A stretch of 64,000 bases of DNA. Source: Sthenelais limicola. Taxonomy: Eukaryota; Annelida; Polychaeta; Phyllodocida; Sigalionidae. Positions 23,101 through 29,919 of the stretch are shown here, one piece after another. The position numbers and the translations under genes were made by a program. The stretch lies in contig OW804096.1 of NCBI GenBank assembly GCA_942159475.1, positions 37,819,744-37,883,743 on the forward strand, in the 5' to 3' direction. The notes below the pieces were generated by a model. The model had not been told where the DNA came from and did no database searches. It was given only the letters and a program-made list of their open reading frames with translations. Each line of letters begins with the position of its first letter. Position 1 is the first letter of the stretch.

Positions 23101-25071
23101 TCTCCCATACATATACTATAGACATCAATGTACAAAATAACTAATACATTTGGGACATATCATGGTGAACAGGTCCATAGATAAAGTAATTAGTCTCATA
23201 TATGTGCAAGTCACCATTCAGTTATAAACCACAGTGGGGATTGGCACCCTGTATACGGCCTGGATGATATAATGCCAGCTATATCAGTGCCTATGTATAT
23301 ATATCTTAATGATAGGTATTTTTATGGGCTAGGTCATCTACCTATGTACAATAGGGTATTTGCGTGCTCCTTCCGCATGTCTGTTTCAGTGTATGATCAA
23401 ATCTAACATACAAATATTTAGCAACATTTTTTTATGAAAAAATTAAATAAATCTATGATGGGAAAGATAAAGTCTTGCTTCATGAAACATATTAAACACA
23501 TGGCTTTTTACATGATATCACCGTTAGATATTCCTTTCCAACATGACATATTTTCTGTATTGAAATATAAGAGCCTTATTATAATGTCCCTTTCTCAATA
23601 ATTAGATAACTGTTTGAATTTCCCTCTATATAGCTATCTCGCAGTTCAATAACCTGTGTGCGGATAATCGAAAAGAGGGCCATATACAAATGTATCTAAA
23701 TCAAGCACCACCTCCTAAACATGTCCCCCAAATTCCCTATGTAGGTCTAAAATTTCACATTATAAGCAAATTCTCTGTCATTGCAGCTTTAAATTGATAT
23801 TAATAATATATAGGACTAGTGGTAGGATCTGAGTACATGGGAGGAGGACGAGTATATGAGCGTAACCTATATCGCACACTAGAATAGGCTTGTATGTCAA
23901 CACTACGTCTTAAAATGGAACAGGGTCCACTTCTTTATACATAAATGGGTCAGGTCGTTAGAAAATGTATAATTCTATTCCACAAATTCTCTCAAAAGCC
24001 CAAATTTAAGACAGAATTAAGGTAAAAAAAATAGTTTGGAATCACCACAATACGAAATATACTCGGATATATTAGTGGTTATAATTCCTCAGCTTTGTTT
24101 AGCAGAATTTAGGAAATTTGGAGAGCGACCGATTGTACATTTATCTGAAAGCCTGACCATGCAATTATATAAGTATGTACACACACGCACATGAATATTT
24201 GAAGTAATGCTAGTCCTGATAACGCTAGGAACCTAGCCTTCTCTATGCATGGTTCACACCACAGAGATAGGCTTTCTAATCCATGGCTTAAATGTTGATA
24301 ACAATATGTCATGGGAAAATCTTACGAATACTTGTTGCATTATTTTGCCTTTTTACATCGTGTGGAAGTAGGAGTTTTGATGTAGGTGCAGTCATTGACT
24401 GGTAGAGTTTTATAAATGAATAGTGAATTATTTTTTATAATAATTTTCCGACATGGACCAATGCGAAGATGTGCCTATACTTGTCAGATGATGTGTATGT
24501 GTAGATAATACATATATACACGCATGCATACGTGCACATACGTACATATATATACATGTGAATGTTATGCTTACATTATAAACACATAGTACAATACATA
24601 CATACACACATACATGTACGTATACATGTATACATACATTGACATATTATATAAATGCATGTATCCCGGTATTGTGTATACACACATACATGTATACACA
24701 CATAATATACATACATAATACACGCATGCATACATGCATATACACACATGCATATACACACATGCATATATACATGTATGCACACACCTACGTCACTCTT
24801 ACATAATGATAACACACAGCATGCATGCATGCGTCCAACGTTCATGCATACCCACACCCATGCTACCATGCACCCCGGGCCATGCACCAACATGCTTAGC
24901 ATGATCTACCTGACTGAAAATCTGAACCCACGGACTTGTCACAAGTCGGTGCTGAAACTTTAAAACCAATCATTGCAACAATAATAATGAAATATAACAA
25001 CTAATACTCACCCAAAACTTTCCCCCACAGAATTGCTCAAAATCAGTCAAGTTGGCCTCCTGAGAAGCCAT
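1994..25071 (-). CDS. ABCC1/MRP1-like ABC transporter, N-terminal part (partial, 3 exons visible)
   Basis: Three minus-strand exons, 25012-25071, 3770-3946 and 1994-2119, each end in phase 0 and have clean borders (donors GTGAGT, GTAAGT, GTAAGT; acceptors TTGCAG and TTTCAG). Together they encode the first 121 residues of an MRP-type TMD0, the extra N-terminal membrane domain of long ABCC transporters. Motifs seen are FCGGKFW, then WNSKEPRFTPCFQN, then VVVWGPCAWLWL (TM1), then ALFMCILSLADLF (TM2) and the start of TM3. The WN..P.FT.CFQN.V.VW.PC pattern is characteristic of ABCC1-type proteins. Known members export glutathione conjugates and other organic anions at the plasma membrane; that role is inferred here from family only. 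The ABC cassettes and other TMDs lie beyond the left edge. ABCC2/ABCC3-like relatives cannot be excluded. Confidence 0.85.
2276..2484. mobile_element. Palindromic MITE F with TTAA target duplication
   Basis: A 209-bp element with TTAA at both ends (2276-2279 and 2481-2484). The left arm AAGCCTGGTTTCCACTGCCC matches the reverse complement of the right end (AAGCCTAGGTTCCACTGCCC), and the similarity continues for about 90 bp of each side, so most of the element can fold back. A TTAA duplication is typical of piggyBac and Kolobok-like transposons. No coding capacity; non-autonomous. Confidence 0.88.
3414..3646. repeat. 11-bp minisatellite between inverted flanks
   Basis: From about 3431 to 3613 the unit GGTGCACTGCT (11 bp) is repeated about 16 times with almost no variation. 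The flanks are inverted copies of each other: AATAGCCTCCATTTCTAGCC on the left, and GGCCAGAAATGGAGGCTATT on the right. The right flank resembles 8537-8590, where a single CTGCTGGTGCA word precedes GAAATGGAGGATATTAATCC. This suggests a MITE-like element whose core has expanded. Open frames crossing the array on both strands are by-products of its repeat unit. Confidence 0.92.
3770..3946 (-). CDS. ABCC1-like exon 2 (TMD0 TM1)
   Basis: A 177-nt exon (59 codons, phase 0 at both ends), flanked on the minus strand by acceptor AATTGCAG and donor GTAAGTATAT. It encodes an extracellular start ELTWNSKEPRFTPCFQN, a hydrophobic helix (SVVVWGPCAWLWLSLIPYSI) and a basic loop. The spacing of W, P, C and F residues matches the first membrane segment of MRP1-type proteins. 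In-frame translation upstream of the acceptor begins at an intronic ATG that is not the gene start. Confidence 0.87.
4078..4318 (+). mobile_element. MITE family A copy
   Basis: Starts TGGGTCAGATTTTCTGAAAA and ends with GATGATCTGACCA. The middle carries the family words ACTGTATTTTGAACC and GGGTTATTTGAGAGG. An open frame at 4214-4426 runs through the repeat; the same peptide recurs in other copies because the DNA is repeated. Confidence 0.87.
4350..4460 (+). mobile_element. MITE family A, 3' fragment
   Basis: The right half only of family A (CTGTATTTTGAGC through GAGGATTGGTGAAGGCGAAT and a degenerate GGCGACTTCACCA end), directly after the copy at 4078-4318. Confidence 0.7.
4790..5070 (+). mobile_element. 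MITE family A copy with internal tandem duplication
   Basis: Contains the left interior of family A twice: the segment from AGCTGTACAC to AATTCGAGAATATT (from 4798) is repeated from 4874 with an offset of about 76 bp. The right half follows once. The outermost left TIR is eroded. Confidence 0.85.
5525..5756 (-). mobile_element. MITE family A copy (inverted)
   Basis: A 232-bp copy in reverse orientation. It begins GGGTCAGATTTTCAGAAAAT and ends ATTTTCTGAAAATCTGACCC, so its inverted ends are nearly perfect over about 28 bp. ATA lies next to both ends. Confidence 0.92.
8127..8146. repeat. Poly-C tract
   Basis: A run of about 18-19 C residues in otherwise AT-rich intron sequence. It is likely to vary in length and be prone to sequencing error. 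Confidence 0.9.
8981..9215 (+). mobile_element. MITE family A copy
   Basis: A 235-bp copy, TGAGTCAGATTTTCAGAAAG to GAAGATTTGACCC, of the AGTTCTACACATC sub-lineage. TATA-rich sequence precedes it and TAATG follows. Confidence 0.88.
9384..9600 (+). mobile_element. MITE family A copy, degenerate
   Basis: The left TIR is diverged (GGATCAGGTCGCCACCAAAT). The core words GGTATTGCATTGATT and TTGAACTGTATTTTG are present, and the right end is eroded. Confidence 0.75.
9923..9957. repeat. Short tandem duplication
   Basis: The word ATTATTCTAAGAATACC occurs twice head to tail. TTCTAAGAA is itself palindromic. Confidence 0.85.
10250..10310 (+). repeat. Dispersed repeat M fragment
   Basis: Shares the run TCGCACCCCACTTATCGCAC and the following CTCTCAAATGGAATGCACAT with close matches at 10677-10725 and 36021-36080. 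Its origin is unknown; likely the end of an uncharacterised element. Confidence 0.65.
10677..10725 (+). repeat. Dispersed repeat M fragment
   Basis: ATTGCATCCCACTTATTGCA followed by CCTCTTATAT; a shorter, more diverged member of the repeat at 10250-10310. Confidence 0.55.
11355..11594 (+). mobile_element. MITE family A copy, diverged
   Basis: The left end is degenerate (TGGGTTCAAGTAAATGACC). The core GCAGCTCTACACATTTAG and the end TTTCTGACGATTTCACCCA are recognisable. An open frame starting at 11491 follows the repeat, as in other copies. Confidence 0.8.
11773..11875 (+). mobile_element. MITE family C, end-B fragment
   Basis: Matches the reverse complement of the right end of the element at 32617-33652: GTGTTACAGAAACATTAGTC, then AAGTCGCAAAATTGATATTT. 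Only about 100 bp can be aligned by eye. Confidence 0.6.
12697..12948 (-). mobile_element. MITE family A copy (inverted) with internal 7-bp repeat
   Basis: Starts TGGGTCAAGTTTCCAGAAAA and ends TTTCGGATAATCTCACTCA. At about 12770-12797 the 7-bp word TCAAAAT is repeated four times inside the element, where most copies have it once. Confidence 0.85.
13180..13232. mobile_element. MITE family A end fragment
   Basis: GTGCAGAACTGCCGATTGTA followed by TATTTTCTGCTGCCCTGGTCCA resembles the terminal 45 bp of the inverted form of family A. Nothing else of the element remains. Confidence 0.5.
14187..14590. mobile_element. MITE family C copy, about 400 bp
   Basis: The left end GTGTCACGGGAAAATGAGTC and the right end GACTCATTTTCCTGCAACAC are inverted copies. 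The right 200 bp (ACTGTGTATTGAAGA, CATCAAGAAATATCATTAA, GATGATAACTCAAAATC) align with 52295-52622. No coding capacity. Confidence 0.85.
16115..16162. mobile_element. MITE family A end fragment
   Basis: TGTGGAGCTGCTGATTATAC followed by ATTTCTGACACCCTGACCA is a terminal piece of the inverted form, lying just before the complete copy at 16168. Confidence 0.5.
16168..16394 (+). mobile_element. MITE family A copy, near-perfect TIRs
   Basis: Begins TGGGTCAGATTTTCAGAAAA and ends TTTTCTGAAAATCTGACCCA, with about 29 bp of matching inverted ends. It lies in a TATATA-rich context on both sides, compatible with a TA-containing target. Confidence 0.93.
16685..16799. mobile_element. Palindromic MITE B copy
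   Basis: The left arm GTCCACTAAGCCGATTTTCA and the right arm TGAAAATCGGCTTAGTGGAC are perfect inverted copies. A short loop contains the word TCCTCTGCTGCGC. Related copies are at 22217-22334 and 32387-32500. The right edge reads CCTTAAG, consistent with a TTAA border. Confidence 0.9.
17023..17237. mobile_element. MITE E copy
   Basis: About 215 bp with the end AAGCTGCACTC and its complement GAGTGCAGCTT. The interior words GTTTCGTTCTTTTACAACCC and TTATTTGACC recur at 19406 and, reversed, at 46003. Confidence 0.82.
17440..17632. repeat. Dispersed repeat N (gaggtggtct/gaggttccactg type)
   Basis: Contains GGGACTGGGAAAACTGGTCT and AATAGAGGGGTGGTC, then GAGGTTCCACTGTA. A reverse-oriented fragment lies at 45951-45989 (GACCACCCCGTTATTAAGAC). 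Probably a piece of a DNA transposon end; the class is not determined. Confidence 0.6.
18118..18284. mobile_element. MITE D copy
   Basis: The ends AATAGGGGATTTGCATG and GCAAATCCCCTATT are inverted copies, 167 bp apart. The interior word CCAGCATGCACTGTAA is shared with 44464-44784 and with fragments at 15345 and 23346. Confidence 0.85.
18318..18553 (-). mobile_element. MITE family A copy (inverted)
   Basis: GGGTTAGATTTTCAGAAAAT to TTTCTGAAAATCTGACCCG; 236 bp. TATAAA lies immediately outside both ends, a possible 6-bp duplication, though the right side has GT between. Confidence 0.9.
19108..19260 (-). mobile_element. MITE family A copy, internally deleted
   Basis: Both ends are present in inverted orientation (AAATTACAATTTGCCTTCCT and CATATTCAGGCGATTTTACCC). 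The middle is about 80 bp shorter than in other copies. Confidence 0.72.
19406..19625. mobile_element. MITE E copy, right end eroded
   Basis: AAGGCTGCACTCTCAGCC, TTGTTCCGTTCTTTTCCAAC and AGTAATTTGAC match the first half of the copy at 17023. The right end is not clear. Confidence 0.65.
20395..20970. repeat. Direct repeat pair about 500 bp apart
   Basis: The run ACAAATAATGTTTAAAAATA at 20402 recurs at 20907, followed in both by CAAAA(T/G)TGTCCAGAGAA and a GGCAAGGC/CGCAAGGC word. The first copy opens a 66-codon Cys-rich frame (20426-20626, 7 Cys). It has no homology that I recognise and no clear splice signals. Confidence 0.6.
22217..22334. mobile_element. Palindromic MITE B copy with TTAA borders
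   Basis: CATTAAGGCCC on the left and GGCCCTTAAGA on the right give TTAA duplications around a 110-bp near-palindrome (TCCACTAAGTCGATTCCCAT against AATCGGCTCAGTGGA). Confidence 0.88.
22995..23110. repeat. CT-rich low-complexity tract
   Basis: The strand is dominated by CTCTCTC and CCCTC words for about 110 bp. No gene features are seen. Confidence 0.85.
23350..23440 (-). mobile_element. MITE D fragment (inverted)
   Basis: AATAGGGTATTTGCGTGC, then GCATGTCTGTTTCAGT and CTAACATACAAATATTTAGC, match the reverse complement of the right half of the copy at 44464-44784. Confidence 0.6.
23946..24160 (-). mobile_element. MITE family A copy (inverted), diverged
   Basis: TGGGTCAGGTCGTTAGAAAA to TTATCTGAAAGCCTGACCA; the core is recognisable but carries several small deletions. 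Confidence 0.8.
24481..24800. repeat. ATAC/ACAC microsatellite tract
   Basis: An interrupted run of TACATACACA-type words. Several open frames of 70-108 codons on both strands come purely from this composition. Confidence 0.9.
25012..25071 (-). CDS. ABCC1-like exon 1 (start codon exon)
   Basis: Sixty nucleotides on the minus strand: ATGGCTTCTCAG, then codons to TTTTGG, then donor GTGAGTATTAG. It encodes MASQEANLTDF and EQFCGGKFW, matching the short extracellular N-terminus with an FC...FW motif before the WN..P.FT segment of MRP proteins. The context AGCAAGATGG is a good animal start. Exon 2 begins in the same phase. The identification depends on joining across the 21-kb intron, so transcript evidence would be decisive. 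Confidence 0.75.
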
Positions 25072-25230
25072 CTTGCTGCTATAGTGTCACTCTGTATGTG
25101 TGTGTGTGGTATATGGGTAAAGGTATAGTGTAGCCGTATGTATATATGGGGATCCTTACATGCGACGAAGGCACTTGCGTACGTTCATGTTGGCTGTGAC
25201 TGAATGAATGCCTGAGTACATGTGGAACGG
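25072..25230 (-). promoter_or_regulatory. Putative ABCC-like 5' UTR/promoter region
   Basis: The sequence just upstream of the minus-strand start includes CATATATACATACG, a TATA-like word about 65-75 nt from the ATG. There is no CpG island. The assignment rests on position only. Confidence 0.3.
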
Positions 25231-25276
25231 TGTGGTGGTGGTGGTGGTGGTGGTGGTGGAGGTGGTGGTGGTGGGA
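25231..25276. repeat. GGT trinucleotide tract
   Basis: Fourteen or so GGT/GGA units, about 160-205 nt upstream of the ABCC-like start codon. Confidence 0.92.
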
Positions 25277-25284
25277 TGGGTGCA

Positions 25285-25770
25285 CTTGACTGATCTTGGA
25301 CCACCACCGATTGCACCACCACCACCACCATGTTCATCGTGGAAGATCCTCTTGTTTATAAATAATGGTTAATACATTAGATTTTTTGTTTTATTTAGTT
25401 AGACTGGTCTAGTACCACCACCGATTGCACCCCACCCCCACCTTAAACTTAGCTATAACCATGTGTATATTCACGTATATAATATACATGTATAGAGGTT
25501 CATCGTAGAAGACCCTATTGTATATAAATAAGGGTTATAAAGTTTGATGCATTTTTTGTTTATTTATTGAATGAGTGCATAGATTTTGGGATAGTGTGGT
25601 GGTCGATGGCATTGGCTTTGCTCCACTGATCTTGCACCACCCCACCACCCCACCACCCCACCACCCCACCACCCCACCACCCCATCTCCCCAACACCAGC
25701 ACGTGCTCAGCTTAGAGGATTACCGTAGAAGATCTTCTTGTTTATGAATAAAGGTTATATAGGTAGTGTG
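25285..25770. repeat. Degenerate tandem triplication with CCA tracts
   Basis: Three successive units share the order: a CACC-rich tract (ACCACCACCGATTGCACC in the first two), then TTCATCGTGGAAGATCCTCT or a close variant (CGTAGAAGA in units 2 and 3), then TATAAATAA-like words and a GGTTA(T/A). The unit tracts differ: CCA repeats in the first, CCCCACCCCC in the second, and ACCACCCC repeats at 25638-25685 in the third. The block lies upstream of the ABCC-like start. Confidence 0.78.
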
Positions 25771-26059
25771 ATACTTTTAGCATTTGGATTAAGTCCAATC
25801 GTTTAAACGACTACAACAGAAACACTTAACTATGCACTTGTGAATTGCCTGACAATCTGCCCGAAATCAGTCTCATTAAATCTGTATATCAGTAAGATCT
25901 TAGACGACAGAGAATTGAAGTATATTAATGAAAATATGACAGTTACCGTAATTAATTTATTAAATTTTATGTTAGTCTACATAATGTTAAATGGGTGAGT
26001 AATCATGTTTTACCATCACCTCTTTTCTATCATCAGATTCTTTTATGTAACAAATCTCA

Positions 26060-26419
26060 TGGTCAGATCGCCAGAAAATGTACAATCGGCAGCTCTACAG
26101 TTTTAGCCATTTCTGCTAAATTAGGCTGAACTATTATAAATACTAGGTGTATCTGAGTATGTTGGTATTGCGTTGATTCAAAATATATGCCCATTAGTTG
26201 ATACTAGTTATCTAAATATAATTAGCGATTTTAGAAATATGATCTTATAAATAAAGAGGTGATAATTGATAATTGATATAAACATAACGAAGTTATGCAA
26301 TGTTACGTAACGTCCGATAACACTGTTCCCTTATGCTGAACTGTATTTTGGATTTCATTTCTGTCTTAAATCTGGGTTATTTGAGAGGATTGGTGAAGGC
26401 AAAAATATTTCGTCACCCT
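26060..26419 (+). mobile_element. MITE family A copy interrupted by about 150 bp
   Basis: The left half (TGGTCAGATCGCCAGAAAAT to GGTATTGCGTTGATTC) ends near 26180 and the right half resumes at about 26335 with ATGCTGAACTGTATTTT. The interruption is AT-rich with no recognised identity. Confidence 0.8.
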
Positions 26420-27308
26420 ACATCTCATGTCATTCTACAACCTTCCCGATGACCGATTTAAATTTAGATGAGTTTTATCCGGGAAAGTCATTACATAGTA
26501 GATGTTATTTAAAGTCGATCCTGAGGGTATTGTTTACAATAAATATTTACATTCGACCGTAGTGGCGTGCAGCTCGTTATGGAAGAAAAAGATAAATAGA
26601 TCCTCACTATAGAAAAGGTACTGTGGAAGTTATTTTACGAGGTAAGGTGGGTAATAGGTTAAGATGGTATTATAGCTTGTGGCATCTGAATAAAGATGAT
26701 ATTCTGTAATGTAACGCCAGAAATCTGTGCATTATTGTTTTCTTATGTTTTCATTTGTTTAATGTTTTCCTTCGTTTGATCTGCACTGACTGATACAGAT
26801 TTGAAAACTGAATATGTTTTGATATGAGATGTATTAGCTAGATATTATTATATGTTTGCCAGTTGAGAAACTGATAGCTAGTTATGATAAACTACTTCCC
26901 CCATGTCCCGTCCTTTGTAACCAACCACGAAGAACTAGAACTTTATAAAAAGAACAATGTTTGAGGAGCGTGAGGAGTAGGGGGAAGGGAGTGCAGACTG
27001 TAGGATATCGAACTATAACCGGTGGAATTATATCTTTATGTTTCAGAAGGTTCACAACGTTCACTAAATCTTTGTACCATGGAGGTCTTATTTTCAGGTG
27101 AATCCCAGGTGAGCGTCGCTAACAGTGGCTCCCTCTAGATTGATATAATTATTTACCGTGGCGCAGTCAATAATGAAATAATACTTCTAGTTTTCCCCAA
27201 TGTTTGCAATTCTGCCTTGAGTTCATAAATATATGACATTATTAATGAGTAAACAGGACTCAATTTTTTTTTAAAAAAAAACCTTCCCCAAGCGCACATA
27301 CATACATG

Positions 27309-27533
27309 TGGGTCAGATTTTCAGAAAATGTACAATCGGCAGCTGTACACATTTAGTTAATTCTGCTAAATTAGGCTGCAATTTGGCCAATATTGGGTAA
27401 ATTCGAGTATATTCGGCATTGCATTGATTATACCAATCTGCTTGGTTAGGTTGAACTGTATTTTGAACTTTATTTTCGTCTTAAGTTTGAGGTTGGCAAA
27501 GTTGAATTGTACATTTTCAGAAAATCTGACCCA
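27309..27533 (+). mobile_element. MITE family A copy
   Basis: TGGGTCAGATTTTCAGAAAA to TTTTCAGAAAATCTGACCCA. The sequence just outside its right end, TGTATGCTCTCACACATATTC, is also found outside the truncated copy at 36237-36335. Confidence 0.92.
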
Positions 27534-28552
27534 TGTATGCTCTCACACATATTCCTATCAACATTTGTATTTAAATAAGGATATATGAGGGAAACTATAC
27601 TCTTACATTAGTAACAATAGTTTGACAAATTTTCAGCGAGATTGACAGTTCAGGTGAAATTACATCCTGACAGGATAGATAGAAGTGGAGAGAGAAACAC
27701 TCAAAATAAAATATCAAAATAAAGTAAGGAAGAACAGCCCTTCCTTCCAGGTATTTATTTTCATCAGTATTGGTCCAATAAAGATCAGAGGGAAGTATGC
27801 TACATTAGGCCTAGACATTCTTTCTAGCCATCCAATGCTTAATCAATGCCGGTGACAACGCAATACCATACTTGTCTGCATGCTTCGTATTTTTATTGTG
27901 ACGTTTTCTAATTTTTGCAAAGTTGGTAAACGCACAAACAACGTGGAGTTGGGATCAATTGGGGGAGGGGTGTTTATTTGTTAATGGGATTCGGGGGAAA
28001 CCGTTGTTTCCTTGGTCACAGCCAAAATTCCTTGTTACAAGATAGATTTACTATTAAGATAGATTTACTTAGCTTATACAACAGGCCCCCGGGACATTGA
28101 TGAAAATGTTGTGCCAAGAATAATACAGCAGTGGATACAACAAATTCTGACATATGTAGTGTAGCAAACCGGTCACCACACCAATTGCAGTGAATCAGGC
28201 CTCACCCAAACTCAGGTTCAATCTCGATGAGGAGCAACGAAACCGCCTTTTTCAAAGGTGCAGCCAACCTATTTCACATCCAATCTGTCGGCCCAGGCCT
28301 TTTCGGTTATGACCCAATACCTAAACAGATTCCAACAGATTCCAAACCTGTTTTTATAGTAAACATACTGATATTCTACTTTCTTACCCAGAAATAGCAA
28401 CTATATTAAGTTTCCTCAATGTTTCATTCGAAGAAATAATGCATAGATGGTTTACAAAGGCTTATCGGTAAATTCCTATACAAAACCTATGGAGAGAAAT
28501 TCCGATTGTGGCAGCGCCATTTGTAGCCCAGGCCACGCATATATGCAAACTT

Positions 28553-28882
28553 GGGAGACTCACCTTTGGAGACTCACCTTTGAAGGCAAGCAGTGCAAAA
28601 GGGCAGTACAAGAGTAACATGGCAATATGATTTCATGTATAAGACAGGTTAGCAATGTAGTACATACAGAAAAGAGGTATAACATACAATCTGTAATAAT
28701 TGAAATAGATATAACAGCAACCTGTGAAGCAGGAATAAGATGATACATAGACTTGGATAAAACATAGGATATGATCTACATCAGGGCCTCTAGTAGAGTG
28801 AGTTGGAATACACTATGTACCAGCACTAGACAGGTAGGCGACCTGGTGTAGAATAGAGTTACTAATGACAACTCTTGTGTCC
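28553..28882 (+). repeat. Dispersed repeat K, copy 1
   Basis: Shares about 320 bp with 55690-56003: GCAGTGCAAAAGGGCAGTAC, then ATGTAGTACATACAG, GGTATAACATA, GATAGATATAACAG(C/G)AACC, TAGACTTGGATAAA and ACAGGTAGGCGACCTGGT. The upstream flank (about 28180-28230) also resembles 55520-55550. No ORF; class unknown. Confidence 0.85.
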
Positions 28883-29299
28883 ACTCTAAATCTACTACAT
28901 GTAGTATGAATTTGTTATTGGATTGCGTTAATTATGGCGACCTATAATGTGTGTTGACCATGTTCAATCCATTGAACGTCCAACGTCCTGTAGACTAGCA
29001 TCTCAGGTCCCTCAGCCCAACTCAGCCCAACCCAGCACATGGCAAAGGCCTAAGCAAAGGCCTAATATGTTAGTTTTATTTGTTTTTCAAACTTTTTTTT
29101 GATGAAAAAAGAATCAAAGACTTATACAAGTCTAGACGTCCTGGTCAATGGTACTCACTAATTTGTAGAGATTAAATTAAAATTCATTGGCTGGAATTTC
29201 TCTGTCCGTTTCGGTCCTGTAAAATCCTCCTCCACTATTGTGGAATTGTCATTATTGTTATGGGATTTCTCAGTTAAAATTGTGTTTGTTTTTAAATAT

Positions 29300-29305
29300 T
29301 TTATT
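29300..29305 (-). terminator. Candidate poly(A) signal of the lengsin-like gene
   Basis: AATAAA on the minus strand, about 615 nt past the stop codon; no closer canonical signal was seen. Confidence 0.3.
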
Positions 29306-29919
29306 CAGCATTGAGCATTATGTAATACACTATTCTCAGAACAAGCTGGTTTACATATAATACGAAAGACAAAATAATAGAAAAAGAGATACTCAAATAC
29401 TTGGAGTTTACAGTGATAACAAATTTGTAAAAAAAAACATAACCTAGGGCTGTGTCACTGAGTTCGACATACAAAAATAGGGGAAAAAACAAATACCAGC
29501 AAACAACTGGTGTCATACATTCTACACATACACTAGCTGGCTGCACTTGGCTCAACATAGACACATGTAAATGCTACTGCCATGAATCTGGCCTCTCATT
29601 CACAGTACATTATACTCACGCTGTTATGTTGAACAAAATGACGGCTGCAAAAACTGCCCAGAACATTTTCTTTTATAATCCTATATATGTACAGAAGAAA
29701 TATATTAATATGCTACAAAATAATATGTCAAATTATTCCCATGGTCATGCTACCCCCGTCATACATGTCGCCTGAAGAAGTATGCAAATCCTATGGTGAC
29801 AAACCTTTAGATAATATCGCTACCCAGCAAGCTATATCAGCTAATAGTTATAATATCTCTACTCCATGGCAAAGCAAGCTATATCAGCTAATATATTCTA
29901 CTCTATATATCCAGTGGGT

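Larger units (their letters stand above)
3947..25011. other. ABCC-like intron 1, about 21 kb, repeat-filled
   Basis: This long stretch separates exon 1 from exon 2 and contains no supported exon on either strand. It is populated by family A MITEs, copies of families B, C, D and E, and microsatellites; the larger ones are listed separately. Stretches not covered by a named repeat are AT-rich and unremarkable to me. The open frames of 60-156 codons here lack splice context and recognisable domains. Confidence 0.7.
25771..29919. other. Intergenic between ABCC-like and lengsin-like genes
   Basis: No exon is recognised. The stretch holds family A copies (26060-26419, 27309-27533), repeat K (28553-28882), and presumably the 3' UTR of the lengsin-like gene towards 29300. 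A 21-bp direct repeat, AGCAAGCTATATCAGCTAAT, occurs at 29826 and 29874 just past the lengsin-like stop codon. Confidence 0.65.

Noticed and set aside
24571..24963. Frames rich in Cys, Met, His and Thr
   Set aside because: Encoded by the ATAC/ACAC microsatellite.
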